Both the position numbers and the translations under genes were made by a program. Below the pieces are notes generated by a model. The model was not told the origin of the DNA. It searched no databases and saw only the letters and a program-made list of their open reading frames with translations. From Acidimicrobiia bacterium (GTDB lineage Bacteria > Actinomycetota > Acidimicrobiia > IMCC26256 > JAGNEX01), in assembly GCA_020637365.1 (NCBI GenBank), contig JACJWE010000002.1:1-64000 (forward strand): 64,000 bases of DNA, written 5' to 3'. Shown piece after piece: positions 10,303 through 20,239 of the stretch; positions within the stretch are counted from its first letter, which is position 1; each line of letters opens with the position of its first letter.

Positions 10303-12685
10303 CCACCGATCTGCACACACGCCGCGAGGCGACCCCTGACACTGACCACCCGGTCGTTCCGGACGCCGAGCCGGGCGCCTTCGACATCGACACCTTCGAG
10401 GTTCTCCCGTCCGTTGAGCCCGGAGCGGACCCTTCCGAGACGGCCCCGTCCAACACTGTCGAGGTGGAGCAGATCACGAACCGGTCGTCGTCCGCGGCCC
10501 CGATGGGCGGCGGACCACTCGCCCGCTGGGAACGACCGGCGCTCGCCACGCTCCTGTTGGCGACGGGCGTTCTGCTGCTGTGGGGCTGAGCGCTTCGGGC
10601 TGGGCCAACAGCTTCTATTCGGCGGCAGTCCAGGCCGGATCGGTCAGCTGGAAGGCCTTCCTGTTCGGATCGTCCGACGCCGCCAACTCGATCACCGTCG
10701 ACAAACCGCCAGCATCGCTATGGGTCATGGCGCTCTCGGTGCGGGTCTTCGGCCTGAACTCGTGGTCGATCCTGGTGCCGCAAGCGCTGATGGGTGTCGC
10801 GACGGTTGGGGCGGTTTGGTACGGCGTACGCCGATGGTTCTCTGGTGGAGCGGCACTGTTCGCAGCCACCGTCATGGCGTTGACACCGGTCGCGGTGCTG
10901 ATGTTCCGCTTCAACAACCCCGACGCCATGCTGACGCTGATCATGACCCTCGCAGCGATCGCCACCCTGCGCGGTATTGAGGATGGACGCCGTCGTTGGG
11001 CCCTGGCGACCGGAGCGCTGATCGGGCTGGGATTCCTGACCAAGCAGTTGCAGGTGATGTTGATGGTTCCGCCCCTCGCCCTGGCGTGGCTGATTGCCGG
11101 CAAGGGGTCGATCGGACGTCGAGCCGTGGACATGCTCACCGCGGGCGTCGCCCTGGTCGTCTCCGCCGGCTGGTGGGTCGCACTCGTCGAGTTGTGGCCG
11201 GCTGGCTCACGACCGTGGGTCGGCGGTTCGCAGAACAACTCCATCCTCGAACTGACCTTGGGTTACAACGGCCTGGGTCGGATCACCGGCAATGAGACTG
11301 GCAGCGTGACCGGCGGTGGTGGAGCCGGCGGTCCCGGTGGTGGCGCGGGCGGCAACATGTGGGGTCAGACGGGAATCACCCGGATGATCGACGGGGCGAT
11401 TGGAGGTCAAATCGCCTGGCTGCTGCCAGCTGCGCTGATCGCCGTCGTCGCGGGTCTTTGGCTGCTGCGCCGTGCGCCACGCACCGACGTGCAACGCGCA
11501 TCGATCCTGGTGTGGGGCGGCTGGCTTGTCGTGACCGCGCTGACGTTCAGCTTCATGGCGGGGATCTTTCACGAGTACTACACGGTCGCCCTTGCACCGC
11601 CGATTGCTGCCCTGGTCGGCATCGGGGCCGACCAGTTGTGGCGAGCCCGTGACCGTTTCGCCGCTCGGCTCGTGGCGGCGGGCACCGTGATCGTGACAGG
11701 CCTGTGGGCGACCGCCCTGTTGAACCGTGCCCCCGACTGGAACTCGTGGCTCGGGCCCGTCGTCCTGATCGGTGCCGTGGTCGCCGCGGCCATGCTGCTC
11801 GTCGCCTGGCAGGGCAAGTCCGTTCTGGCGGTGAGCGCATCGATTCTGGCCGCGACCGTCGTGCTGGCCGCGCCAGCGGCGTGGTCGCTGCAGACGGCGG
11901 CGACGCCACACACCGGCTCGATCGTCACCGCCGGACCGGCCGTCGCCGGTGGATTTGGCCCAGGAGGGGGCGGGCCCCACGGCGGCTTCGCAGGTGGACC
12001 TCCGCCGGGCGCCGGCACCGGCACCGCTGGCCCGGGAACCACCGGCACCGGCACGCAGGGCGGGTTCCCTGGCCCTCAGGGCGGGTTCCCCGGCAATCCA
12101 CCCGCGGCTCCCGGCGGCTTCGGGCCCGGCGGCGCGACAAATGGCACGACCGGAACCGCCAACACGGGCAACGTCCCGGCGACGACGACCGGAACCGCCA
12201 ACGGGTCAGCAACCAACGGGTCAGCAAGCAACGGGGCAGGCACTGCGGGTGCCGGAAACGCCCAAGGCGGGTTCGCTGGGGGCATGCCAGCGGGCGGTCC
12301 CGGCGGCGGACCTGGAGGTGGCGGTCTGCTCGACGCTGCCAGCCCGAGCGATGAAGTGGTCTCGACCCTTCTGGAGGATGCCGACGATTACACCTGGGTC
12401 GCGGCAGCGGTCGGGGCCAACAACGCAGCTGGCTACCAGTTAGCCACCGAGGAACCGGTCATGCCGCTCGGCGGCTTCAACGGATCCGACCCGTCGCCTA
12501 CCCTGGCCGAATTCCAGCAAGATGTCGCCGATGGCAACATCCACTACTTCATCGAAGGCGGGCGCATCGGCCCAAGCAACGGGGGCAGCAGCGAAGCGTC
12601 ATCGATCTCGACCTGGGTGTCGGAGAACTTCACCAGCGTCGACGTGGACGGCACCATCCTCTACGACCTCACCCAACCGGTCTAA
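10299..12685 (+). CDS. GT39-like (ArnT/PMT-type) membrane glycosyltransferase, one frameshift
   Basis: About 795 residues. A disordered acidic cytoplasmic N-terminus of ~80 residues leads into a first helix (ATLLLATGVLLLWG). The family GT39 pattern follows: WANSFYSAAVQAG, the periplasmic loop DKPPASLWVMALSVRVFGLNSW, and FRFNNPDAMLTLIMTLAA. Ten or more helices are followed by a long Gly/Pro/Ala/Thr-rich extracytoplasmic linker (11940-12330) and a C-terminal globular domain. The frame breaks at 10583-10586, where one G is missing from a G run. Such enzymes transfer sugars from polyprenyl phosphate donors onto proteins or lipids, and the GT2-GtrA gene just upstream probably supplies the donor. 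Confidence 0.85.
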
Positions 12686-12735
12686 GCGGCCACTCCGCTC
12701 ACCCAACCGGGTTCGCAGGCCCGCTTGACGGCCAT

Positions 12736-13506
12736 CTACAGCTTGCCGACGTCGAGCAGTGCCGCCGCGATCTCTCGGTACTTAGAGACGGGGACGAGGT
12801 GGACGCCGTCGAACTGCTCGGTGGCTTGGATCGAGTCGGTGAGTTCGACCGCAAAGTCCACGCTGGCGTTCGAGTCGCGGTCGACCATGTCGATGACGTG
12901 GGCTGGCACGGCGAGCTGAGGTACGTCGGCGGAAAGTTTGCGAGCCATGCTGGCCGACGGAATCACCATGACGCCTGCATAGATGGCGCCGTCAAAGTCG
13001 ATGCCTTGCCGCCAGGCGATGAGTTGGTCGACGGAATAGGAGACTTGGACGTACCAGGCGTCGGCGTCGTGCTTCCACGGCTGCACGTCGCCCAGACCGC
13101 AGGACACGCCGATGCGCAGCGGCCAGTCCTGTTCGGCAGAGAACTCGCGGGCCAGGTCGATCATCTTGCGGACGGTCAGGTCATCGGAGCGCCTGCCGGT
13201 TTCGGGGCGGTCGCCGTAGACGAACAGCATCTCGGTGAGCCCATAGGCAGCTGCGGTGAGTAGATCACGACGAAAGCCGAGGATGTTGCGGTCGCGGGCA
13301 TTCACACAGGCGATCGCCCGCTCCCCCATCAGGTCAACCTCACGTGCGACAGCGATCGACGACACGGTCGCCCGGCCGATGTGATTGTCCGGGATCAGGA
13401 ATCGGGACGCGACCGGAGCCAGTACGCCCACCTGATGTCGCACCTTCACCAGATCGGGCCGAGTCGCCGGCTCGATCTCACAGATCAACTCGAAGCTGTC
13501 ACCCAT
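12736..13506 (-). CDS. Methylenetetrahydrofolate reductase-like (MetF family) protein
   Basis: About 256 residues of TIM-barrel type. FELICEIEPATRPDL at the start resembles the F-E-(F/I)-x-P-P opening of MetF. ACVNARDRNILGFRRDLLTAAAYGLTEMLFVYGDRP matches the family's core helix-strand that contacts FAD, read here as NILGFRRDLLTAA and LTEMLFVYGDRP. RIGVSCGLG and FDGAIYAGVMVIPSA complete the barrel. It is somewhat short for MetF (~290), so it may be a paralogue acting on another C1 or folate substrate. The ATG at 13506 begins the barrel; longer in-frame starts upstream lack homology. Confidence 0.65.
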   Translation of the reverse strand: MGDSFELICEIEPATRPDLVKVRHQVGVLAPVASRFLIPDNHIGRATVSSIAVAREVDLMGERAIACVNARDRNILGFRRDLLTAAAYGLTEMLFVYGDRPETGRRSDDLTVRKMIDLAREFSAEQDWPLRIGVSCGLGDVQPWKHDADAWYVQVSYSVDQLIAWRQGIDFDGAIYAGVMVIPSASMARKLSADVPQLAVPAHVIDMVDRDSNASVDFAVELTDSIQATEQFDGVHLVPVSKYREIAAALLDVGKL

Positions 13507-13600
13507 GCCAAGGAGCCTACCGACGAACCTCCTCGGATCGAGCGACCAGACTTGTTGGCCCCGGACATCCTCTGGCTGGTTGGGGTGGCCGTGGAAGAGA

Positions 13601-14013
13601 TCAGATCCGGACGATGTCGACGTTCGAGTAGGTGCTCGAGAGCCGACGCATGTCGGACTCGTCGGCGGTGAGAACGACACCGCCACCGCGTTCGACCGTC
13701 GCCGCAACGACATGGGCATCAGCGAGATCGACCGCACCCGCGCCAGCAGCAGCGAGCACCCCACCCACGAAGCGAGCGAAATCCCGATCGGTGTCGCGAA
13801 CCATCACAAAGCTCTCTGGAGCCAGGCAGGCGTCAACCACCTGGTTGAGTCCAGGCCCCCGATAGAGCTCGGCCAGAATCACCGCGGGCACCACCACATC
13901 GCGACCCAAACGCCGCGCAGCCTCCAAGGCCGCACGCACCATTTCAAATTCGGAGCCGCGCCCCGAGCAAGTACCGACATCGCCTCAGAATCAAGGACAA
14001 CGGCTCGGCTCAC
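13601..14013 (-). CDS. vapC: PIN-domain toxin (VapC-like), one frameshift
   Basis: PIN-domain ribonuclease of a type II toxin-antitoxin pair. The GTG at 14013 overlaps the antitoxin stop as GTGA. It opens with VVLDSEAMSVLA, giving the first acidic residue. After one frame break near 13943 the rest reads VVVPAVILAELYRG (second acidic residue) and VDLADAHVVAA (third). All PIN catalytic acids appear to be present. The break looks like a one-base indel, since the rest is clean from 13942 to 13601. Confidence 0.75.
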
Positions 14014-14239
14014 CGCAACAGGTCCTCGAACCGGCGGACAAGAGCCTCATCCGCCGCCCAACCTCGTCTGCTAACCGGTCAAGAAACTCAGCGAGCAAAC
14101 GGCTTCTGCGACGGCGTTCAAGTTCAACCTGAAGCGCCGCGTTCACCTGTGCCGAGACGGGTTCACCACCGGCTTCGAGTTCAGCCACAAGGTCCTCGTC
14201 AAGAGAGATCGACAGCTTGCGCTTTTTCGTCGTGGTCAT
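14010..14239 (-). CDS. vapB: Ribbon-helix-helix-type antitoxin (VapB-like), one frameshift
   Basis: The partner antitoxin. A basic N-terminus (MTTTKKRKLSISLDEDLVAEL) has the short beta-strand plus helix pattern of ribbon-helix-helix DNA-binding antitoxins, followed by a charged helix ELERRRRSRLLAEFLDRL. Near 14060 the frame changes; in the other frame the tail reads ADEALVRRFEDLLR and stops at 14010-14012, overlapping the toxin start. The overlap supports this end rather than the one at 13991. It probably autoregulates the pair by binding upstream of 14239, although no operator is obvious. Confidence 0.7.
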
Positions 14240-14458
14240 ACCCCGAGCCTACTTCAGTGGTAGTCGCTCCTCGTCGACATCCACGGCTGGCACGACGCCA
14301 ACATCTGCGACAACCCCGCCAGCGTGGTTTCTGGACGCCCGCGATGCCAACTGCGATGACATCCGTACCGTCGACGGACTGCTGCACGGTTTGTGTAAGT
14401 GGTGATGGTTCTTGTTGGTCCGCGACTTGGTGTCGTGGGCCGGGAAGGATCATCTGTG
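14240..14458. other. Upstream region of vapBC, no gene seen
   Basis: This stretch carries the presumed promoter of vapBC on the minus strand. No open frame on either strand has recognisable protein similarity, and no clear inverted repeat was found. Confidence 0.4.
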
Positions 14459-14660
14459 ATGAGCAACAAATCTGATTCTGAGACCATTGACGAACATCTG
14501 AGGCCGTTCGCCGGTCGCTGACCGAGGCGACGGCCGGGGATCGATCGATGACCGCCGCAGCTGAGCAGCTTGTTGAGGCTGCTTTGGCTGACAACATGCC
14601 GTTGACGGGCCGAGACAGCATCTTGACCGGTTTTGTCGGGCGGGTTCTTCAAAACAGCGT
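14459..14660 (+). mobile_element. Possible IS256/mutator-type transposase N-terminal remnant
   Basis: Read in two frames, this stretch gives MSNKSDSETIDEHLRPFAG, then TEATAGDRSMTAAAEQL and MPLTGRDSILTGFVGRVLQN. The last phrase resembles the LTG...LL..LTKRVLE..L segment that precedes the DHLGY motif in IS256-family transposases. Nothing downstream continues the protein and no terminal inverted repeats were found. This is a weak, inferred call. Confidence 0.3.
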
Positions 14661-14752
14661 TAGCACGCGACCTGAGTCCCCACCGTTGGGCGAGCAGCAC
14701 AGGGTGCGTGTGGCGCCTTGACATGAGGCATGGTTGCGTCGACAATCCGGGA

Positions 14753-15457
14753 ATGTCACAACCATTTGAATTCCGAGGTATCAACCACCTCGCACTCGTC
14801 TCCAGCGACATGCAGCGGACCGTCGATTTCTATGAAGGCGTTCTAGGAATGCCGCTCATCAAGACCATCGAACTGTTCGGCGGTGGACAGCACTTCTTCT
14901 TCGACTGCGGTGGTGGCGACTCACTTGCCTTCTTCTGGTTCCCCAACGCTCCCTTCGCTGCCCCCGGTGTCGCTGCCCCCGCGCATCGACCTGACAAAGG
15001 TGATCTGGCGAGCGCACACGGCTCGATGAACCATGTCGCGTTCGACGTGCCACCTGAACGAATCGACGAATACGTACAGAAACTCAAAGATGCCGGTGTC
15101 GACTGCACCCAAGTCGCCAATCACGACGACAGCGAGTTCGGCATCTCCCGTGACATGCACCCCGGCGTGTTCGTACGCTCGATCTATTTCCAAGACCCTG
15201 ACGGCATCTTGGTCGAGTTCGCATCCTGGGCACGCGAACTCACCGCGGACGATGTGTCCCACACCCCGCTACGGCAGCGGACCGTCCCGCGTAACACCAC
15301 GAGTCCCGCTGAGCAACCCGCCCGACAACATCGGGCTCGTCCCACCCCCGCGCACAGCGAACCTACGATTCGCCCGAACTTTCAAATCCGACACGACATC
15401 GATCCACACGAGAGGAAATCCCTTGCCTCGCCTTACCCCAGTACCGCCGTCCGATGA
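14753..15457 (+). CDS. VOC-family dioxygenase-like protein
   Basis: Starts MSQPFEFRGINHLALVSSDM at 14753. It has the two-module VOC pattern: GINHLALVSSD with a metal His, SMNHVAFDVP with the second His, and YFQDPDGILVEFASW with the final metal-ligand Glu. It is about 170 residues to the end of the recognisable domain. The open frame then continues for ~60 low-complexity residues and overlaps the next gene by 35 bases. In a neighbouring frame a plausible natural end (PATAADRPA then stop) occurs at about 15292, so the tail may result from one base error. Function is probably extradiol-type or glyoxalase-type chemistry; the substrate is unknown. Confidence 0.75.
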   Translation: MSQPFEFRGINHLALVSSDMQRTVDFYEGVLGMPLIKTIELFGGGQHFFFDCGGGDSLAFFWFPNAPFAAPGVAAPAHRPDKGDLASAHGSMNHVAFDVPPERIDEYVQKLKDAGVDCTQVANHDDSEFGISRDMHPGVFVRSIYFQDPDGILVEFASWARELTADDVSHTPLRQRTVPRNTTSPAEQPARQHRARPTPAHSEPTIRPNFQIRHDIDPHERKSLASPYPSTAVR

Positions 15458-16055
15458 CAACGCTCCGATCGTCAAGGCGATCTACCAGTTCATGTTCGGC
15501 GATCGAAACCCGATCACCGATCCAGGCACAGCAACCGGCACTCCCGGCGACTGGTGGACAGCGTTCGCCATCTCACCCGACATCCTCGAACATGCTGTCG
15601 CGGGCTTTGGCATCTACCAAAGCCCCAACCGTCAACTCGATCCGGTACTGAGGGAACTGGGCCAGACCCGCGTCGGCTACGCCGCACAAAGTCAGTTTGT
15701 ATATTCCCAACACTGCAAGTCGCTGCGAGGGCTTGGCGTACCCGACGACAAGATTGCCGACATTCCTTCTTGGTCGACATCCGACAAATTCACCGACGTT
15801 GAGCGGCTCGTGCTGGCCTACACCGACTGCCTTGCTTTTGACCTCGGCCGGGTTCCCGATGCGGTATTCGAGGGTTTGCGCGAGCACCTGTCCGAGCTTG
15901 AAATCCTCGAGTTGACCTACATCACGACGCTCTACCTCAAGCATGCGGTGATGTCGCGAGCGCTGCGCACCGAATACGACGACGTCGATGAGCGCATTAC
16001 CGAGATCCGCATCGAGGGCATGGAGGACTTCATCATGCCGGTCCTGGGCCGCTAA
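15423..16055 (+). CDS. Carboxymuconolactone decarboxylase-family protein (AhpD-like)
   Basis: About 210 residues. The TTG at 15423 follows GAGAGGAAA and directly precedes the domain. The core SQFVYSQHCKSLRGLGV resembles the ExxxxHxxxxxxxG core of the CMD/AhpD family with a single Cys before an invariant-type His; the second Cys of the CxxC redox pair is absent, so alkylhydroperoxidase activity is doubtful. A later helix ILELTYITTLYLKHAVMSRAL is also family-like. With the VOC gene upstream it may belong to aromatic-compound or sterol breakdown, which is inference from context. Confidence 0.78.
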   Translation: MPRLTPVPPSDDNAPIVKAIYQFMFGDRNPITDPGTATGTPGDWWTAFAISPDILEHAVAGFGIYQSPNRQLDPVLRELGQTRVGYAAQSQFVYSQHCKSLRGLGVPDDKIADIPSWSTSDKFTDVERLVLAYTDCLAFDLGRVPDAVFEGLREHLSELEILELTYITTLYLKHAVMSRALRTEYDDVDERITEIRIEGMEDFIMPVLGR

Positions 16056-16079
16056 TCAGGCCCGAGTCATCCGCCGCTG

Positions 16080-16099
16080 CCCCGGGCATCACACCGGGG
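16080..16099. terminator. Hairpin between convergent genes, possible terminator
   Basis: CCCCGG and CCGGGG are separated by an 8-base loop, between the rightward CMD gene and the leftward zinc-type permease gene. No T run follows on either strand, so this may be a weak or factor-dependent terminator. Confidence 0.3.
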
Positions 16100-16204
16100 G
16101 CGAGCGGCTGACCTGCCAAGTCGCGGTCGAGCCATGACGAAGGTTGGTCCCAGCGGAAACCGACCATTCAGGGAAGCGAGTTGCACCCCTCACGAGCTCC
16201 AGAG

Positions 16205-17065
16205 CTACACCGTTGCGGGGCGGCGGATGGTCGAACCTGCGGCCCGGACAACGATCGCGATGACGAATGCGATCACCGCACAGAGCGCCATCGTCGCCGA
16301 CGGGGCGGTGTGGGCATGGAAGCTGATAAGTAGCCCAACGACGACCGACAGCGATCCGATCACGACGGCGACGAACATCATGACGGGAACCCGTTTTACC
16401 AGCAACGCCGCCGCGGCCGGTGGTGCGGTCAAGAAGCCAAACACCAACATCGAACCCACCGCCTCGAACGAAGCGACGACCGACACGGCCACGATGACCA
16501 GCAAGATGCCGTGGGTCAGCTTCGGACGCAGCCCTAACAGTTGAGCCTGGGTTGGGTCAAAGGTCGACACCAGGAGCGCCCGGTAACCAACGATCACCGC
16601 GGCGATCGCAATGAAGGCCACCACTGCCTCACGGATGAGATCTCGGTTGTCGACGCCGAGCACCGACCCGAACAGGAAGCGGTTGAGGTCGCCAACGTAG
16701 GCACCCGATTCCGTCGACATCAACACCACCGCAAACGCCAAGAAGCCGACGAATAGGACCCCGATCGTCGTGTCTTCGGGAAGCGGCGAGTGTGATCGAA
16801 CCGTATTGATCAGGCCGACCATGATGAGTGCGGCCACGAGAGCGCCCAGGGTTGGCGAGAATCCTCCGACGTATGCCACCGCGATTCCTGGCAGCACCGC
16901 ATGTGCCAAAGCATCACCGAGGAACGTCATACCGCGCAGAACCACCCAAATGCCGACCATCGACGTAGCGACCACCGCCAACAGGCTTGCGACCAGGGCC
17001 CTCATCATGAACGCGTCACGGAATGGGTCGACCCACCAGGCCATGGGATCGGTGAGCCACGTCAC
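16205..17065 (-). CDS. Metal ABC transporter permease (ZnuB/MntB family)
   Basis: A 286-residue integral membrane protein of the ABC-3 family that imports zinc or manganese. Nine or so helices are visible. Family landmarks are MVGIWVVLRGMTFLGDALAHAVLPGIAVAY near residue 40 (read as GMTFLGDALAHAVLPG) and the late motif VGSMLVFGFLTAPPAAAALL. It overlaps the substrate-binding protein gene by four bases (ATGA). No ATPase gene adjoins it, although this family usually needs one; it may be encoded elsewhere. Confidence 0.88.
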   Translation of the reverse strand: MTWLTDPMAWWVDPFRDAFMMRALVASLLAVVATSMVGIWVVLRGMTFLGDALAHAVLPGIAVAYVGGFSPTLGALVAALIMVGLINTVRSHSPLPEDTTIGVLFVGFLAFAVVLMSTESGAYVGDLNRFLFGSVLGVDNRDLIREAVVAFIAIAAVIVGYRALLVSTFDPTQAQLLGLRPKLTHGILLVIVAVSVVASFEAVGSMLVFGFLTAPPAAAALLVKRVPVMMFVAVVIGSLSVVVGLLISFHAHTAPSATMALCAVIAFVIAIVVRAAGSTIRRPATV

Positions 17066-18078
17066 GTGAGCGCCCCGACGATCAGCGCCGCGTCGGTCGA
17101 AATCAGATCGAGATAGCTACTGGCCCCAGTATCGGGTCCGCCCAAAGACTCGAGGTAGAGGCCGATGACGGGGACACCTCCGGCCTCACGAGCGACGGCG
17201 TCGACGTCGGGTGAGTATTGAAACTCGTCAACGAAGATGCCTTGCACATCGTCGTCTTGGATCGTCTTGACGACGTCGCTGAGATGTGCTGGCGTCGATT
17301 CGTGCAACGAGTCAACCGACGCGAGAACGGTCGCTACAACATCGAGTCCATACCGCTCGGCGAACGGCGTTAACGCGCGGTGACCCGTCACGATGTTTCG
17401 GTCGTCTTCGGGGATCGATCCAATACTCGCCGCGGTGTCGGCATCGAGCTGTTCAAGTTTGTCCAGGTAGTCGGCCGAGCAGCGAGCGATCGTGTCCGGA
17501 TCTGCGATTTCTGCCTCGTTCATCGCTTTGGCGATGGTGGGAATGGCGTTCATGACGACCTCGGGGTCCATCCAGATGTGAGGATCGGACTGTTCGTCAC
17601 CGCCGTCGTTCGACGCGACATCGACCTGTCCCCCCAACCACACGACCGGAGCGCTCGACCCTTCGAGTACCGGACCGAGGCCCCCTTCGAGCCCTAGACC
17701 GTTCGCAACGATCAGATCGGCCTCATCGATCGACGCGCGATCGGCGAGGGCGGGTTCAAAACTGTGAGGGTCAGCACCCGCGGGAATAAGGGAACCTACT
17801 TCGACCTGTCCGCAGGTCAACTGGGTGGTGACATCGGCCCAGATGCTGGTCGTGGCCAACAGCGACGCACTCGCCTGAGCCTCGTTGGTCGTACCGGCCG
17901 ATGAATCGGAGTTGTTGTCCTCAGACTGGTCAGAACCGTCTGAACAGCCGCTCACCACCAGCATGATCAGACCTAGCGTCAACGTTCCGAACACGAAACG
18001 GCCGAACACGAAACGGCCTGACCCAGATGGGCTGGCAGCGAGGGGACGGAGCATAGGAAATGAGGCCAAGCAGCGCAT
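17062..18078 (-). CDS. Zinc/manganese-type substrate-binding lipoprotein (ZnuA/TroA family)
   Basis: Cluster A-1 binding protein. The ATG at 18078 is chosen because GGGAGAAG lies just upstream; an ATG at 18093 actually contains that ribosome site. The signal ends in lipobox VVSGC, followed by an acidic Ser/Asn-rich linker. Metal-ligand segments are GADPHSFEPALAD (first His), DPHIWMDPEVVMNAIP (second) and VTGHRALTPFAERYGL (third), with FVDEFQYSPDVDAVAREAG near the end supplying the acidic ligand region. A Zur-like box lies 70 bases upstream. The long His-rich loop of high-affinity zinc members is missing. Confidence 0.87.
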   Translation of the reverse strand: MRCLASFPMLRPLAASPSGSGRFVFGRFVFGTLTLGLIMLVVSGCSDGSDQSEDNNSDSSAGTTNEAQASASLLATTSIWADVTTQLTCGQVEVGSLIPAGADPHSFEPALADRASIDEADLIVANGLGLEGGLGPVLEGSSAPVVWLGGQVDVASNDGGDEQSDPHIWMDPEVVMNAIPTIAKAMNEAEIADPDTIARCSADYLDKLEQLDADTAASIGSIPEDDRNIVTGHRALTPFAERYGLDVVATVLASVDSLHESTPAHLSDVVKTIQDDDVQGIFVDEFQYSPDVDAVAREAGGVPVIGLYLESLGGPDTGASSYLDLISTDAALIVGALT

Positions 18079-18147
18079 TGCGGCTTCTCCCATAGGTATC
18101 GACGGCCCCGGGGTTGGACGGTCCCCGGTCAGCGCCTCGGCAGGCTA

Positions 18148-18166
18148 AATGAGAATGATTCCCGTT
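18148..18166. promoter_or_regulatory. Zur-like operator between the metal importer and ilvD
   Basis: The bases AATGAGAATGATTCCCGTT fit a TGANAATNATTNTCA-type palindrome except at two positions in the right half. The location, 70 bases upstream of the importer's first gene, fits zinc-dependent repression by a Fur-family protein such as Zur. The ilvD gene starts 75 bases away on the other side. Confidence 0.6.
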
Positions 18167-18240
18167 TGCAACAGGTTCGGCGGCGGTCACACCCCTGCAA
18201 CGAGCCAGAGTCGGCCGATCGCGGCGATAGGGTGACACCC

Positions 18241-20095
18241 ATGGCTACCTACCGATCAGCAACGTCGACCCAGGGCAGAAACATGGCGGGAGCTCGCGCG
18301 CTCTGGCGAGCGACCGGCATGAAGGACGAAGACTTCGACAAGCCCATCATCGCGGTCGCGAACTCCTTTACTCAGTTCGTTCCCGGACACGTGCACCTCA
18401 AAGACATGGGTCAACTGGTTGCACGTGAGATCGAACGGGCCGGTGGCGTCGCCAAAGAGTTCAATACCATCGCCGTCGACGATGGCATCGCCATGGGTCA
18501 CGACGGCATGCTCTACAGCCTGCCCAGCCGTGAACTCATCAGCGACTCGGTCGAATACATGGTCAACGCCCACTGCGCGGACGCAATCGTCTGCATCTCG
18601 AACTGCGACAAGATCACGCCGGGCATGCTCAATGCAGCCATGCGCCTGAACATCCCGGCCATCTTTGTCAGCGGTGGGCCGATGGAAGCGGGCAAGACCC
18701 GCCTGGCCGGCACACCCGTCAAACTCGACCTGATCGACGCCATGATTCAAGCGGGCGACCCGGAGGTGACCGACGACACGTTGGCAGAGGTCGAGCGATC
18801 CGCGTGCCCGACCTGCGGGTCATGTTCAGGCATGTTCACCGCCAACTCGATGAACTGTCTGACCGAAGCGCTGGGGCTCTCCCTACCCGGCAACGGCACC
18901 ACCCTGGCAACCCATGCCGACCGAGAAAAGTTGTTCTTGGAGGCCGGCCGCCGAATCGTCGATCTGGCTAAACGCTTCTACATCAAAGAAGACGATTCGG
19001 TACTGCCGCGCAACATCGCGTCGAAAGCGGCGTTTGAGAACGCGATGACCCTTGATATCGCGATGGGTGGGTCGACCAACACGGTGCTGCACATTTTGGC
19101 AGCGGCGCAAGAAGGCGGCATCGACTTCACCATGAACGACATCGATCGCCTCAGCCGCCACACACCAAACATCTGCAAAGTGGCGCCCTCAACCCAGGAG
19201 TACCACATCGAAGACGTCCACCGGGCAGGTGGCATCCCCCGCGATCCTTGGCGAACTCGACCGTGCAGGTCTGATCAACACTTTCAGCCCGACGGTTCAC
19301 GCTGAAACGCTCGGCGCGGCGCTCGACCAGTGGGACATCATGCGCAACCCATCCCCGGAGGTTGAGGAGTTTTTTCGCGCCGGGCCTGCGGGAATCCCCA
19401 CCCAGGTCGCGTTCAGTCAGAGCGAACGCTGGCCGACCCTCGACCAGGACCGGGCCACGGGGTGCATTCGCGACGCCGAACATGCCTATACGGCGGACGG
19501 TGGGCTCGCCGTCCTCTACGGCAACATCGCCGAACGCGGTTGTGTCGTCAAGACCGCTGGCGTCGACGAGTCGATCTTCACCTTTAGCGGCCCCGCCCGA
19601 GTTTTCGAAAGCCAGGAAGCCGCTTGCGAAGCCATCCTCGACCCCGACGTCATCAAGGCAGGTGACATCGTCATCGTCCGCTATGAGGGCCCCAAAGGCG
19701 GACCGGGGATGCAAGAGATGCTGTACCCGACCTCGTACATCAAGAGTCGCGGGCTCGGCAAGGAGTGTGCGCTGATCACCGACGGGCGATTCTCCGGCGG
19801 TACATCGGGCCTCTCCATTGGGCACGTCTCACCCGAAGCTGCCGAGGGAGGAGCGATCGGCCTGATCGAAGATGGCGACACCATCGAGATCAGCATCCCC
19901 GATCGAACGATCCGCGTCGCTCTCACCGATGAAGAGCTCGCTCACCGTCGCCTTCGCCAGGATGAACGCGGCCAGCACGCATGGACACCGGCAACGCCTC
20001 GGACCCGAGCGGTGTCAGGTGCACTTCGCGCGTACGCCGCCATGACGACATCGGCGGACCGCGGCGCTGTCCGTGACGTCTCACAAGTCAGCTAG
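18241..20095 (+). CDS. ilvD: Dihydroxy-acid dehydratase, one frameshift
   Basis: Converts 2,3-dihydroxy-isovalerate and its methyl homologue to 2-keto acids in branched-chain amino acid synthesis; cytosolic Fe-S enzyme. The ATG at 18241 opens MATYRSATSTQGRNMAGARA, the family N-terminus. Cluster ligands are in SNCDKITPG (Cys122) and ACPTCGSCSGMF (Cys192 region), with DGIAMGH between them. The C-terminal domain holds GRFSGGTSGLSIGHVSPEAA. The frame changes at 19236-19240, where a run of five Cs should be four; both halves are otherwise continuous and collinear. Total length is close to the usual ~615 residues, so the gene is very probably intact in the cell. Confidence 0.93.
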
Positions 20096-20239
20096 GTGTC
20101 AACCCTGCCACTACGTTGCTGCCACGAAACGTTGCTCCCGCCATCCCAGGCTTGACCCACCGGGCACCGAGGCGTCTGCCCGAACGCGATCTCTCTGTCC
20201 GACTGGATCGTTGGGGCTGATCCCGCCAAGCTTTTCGCC

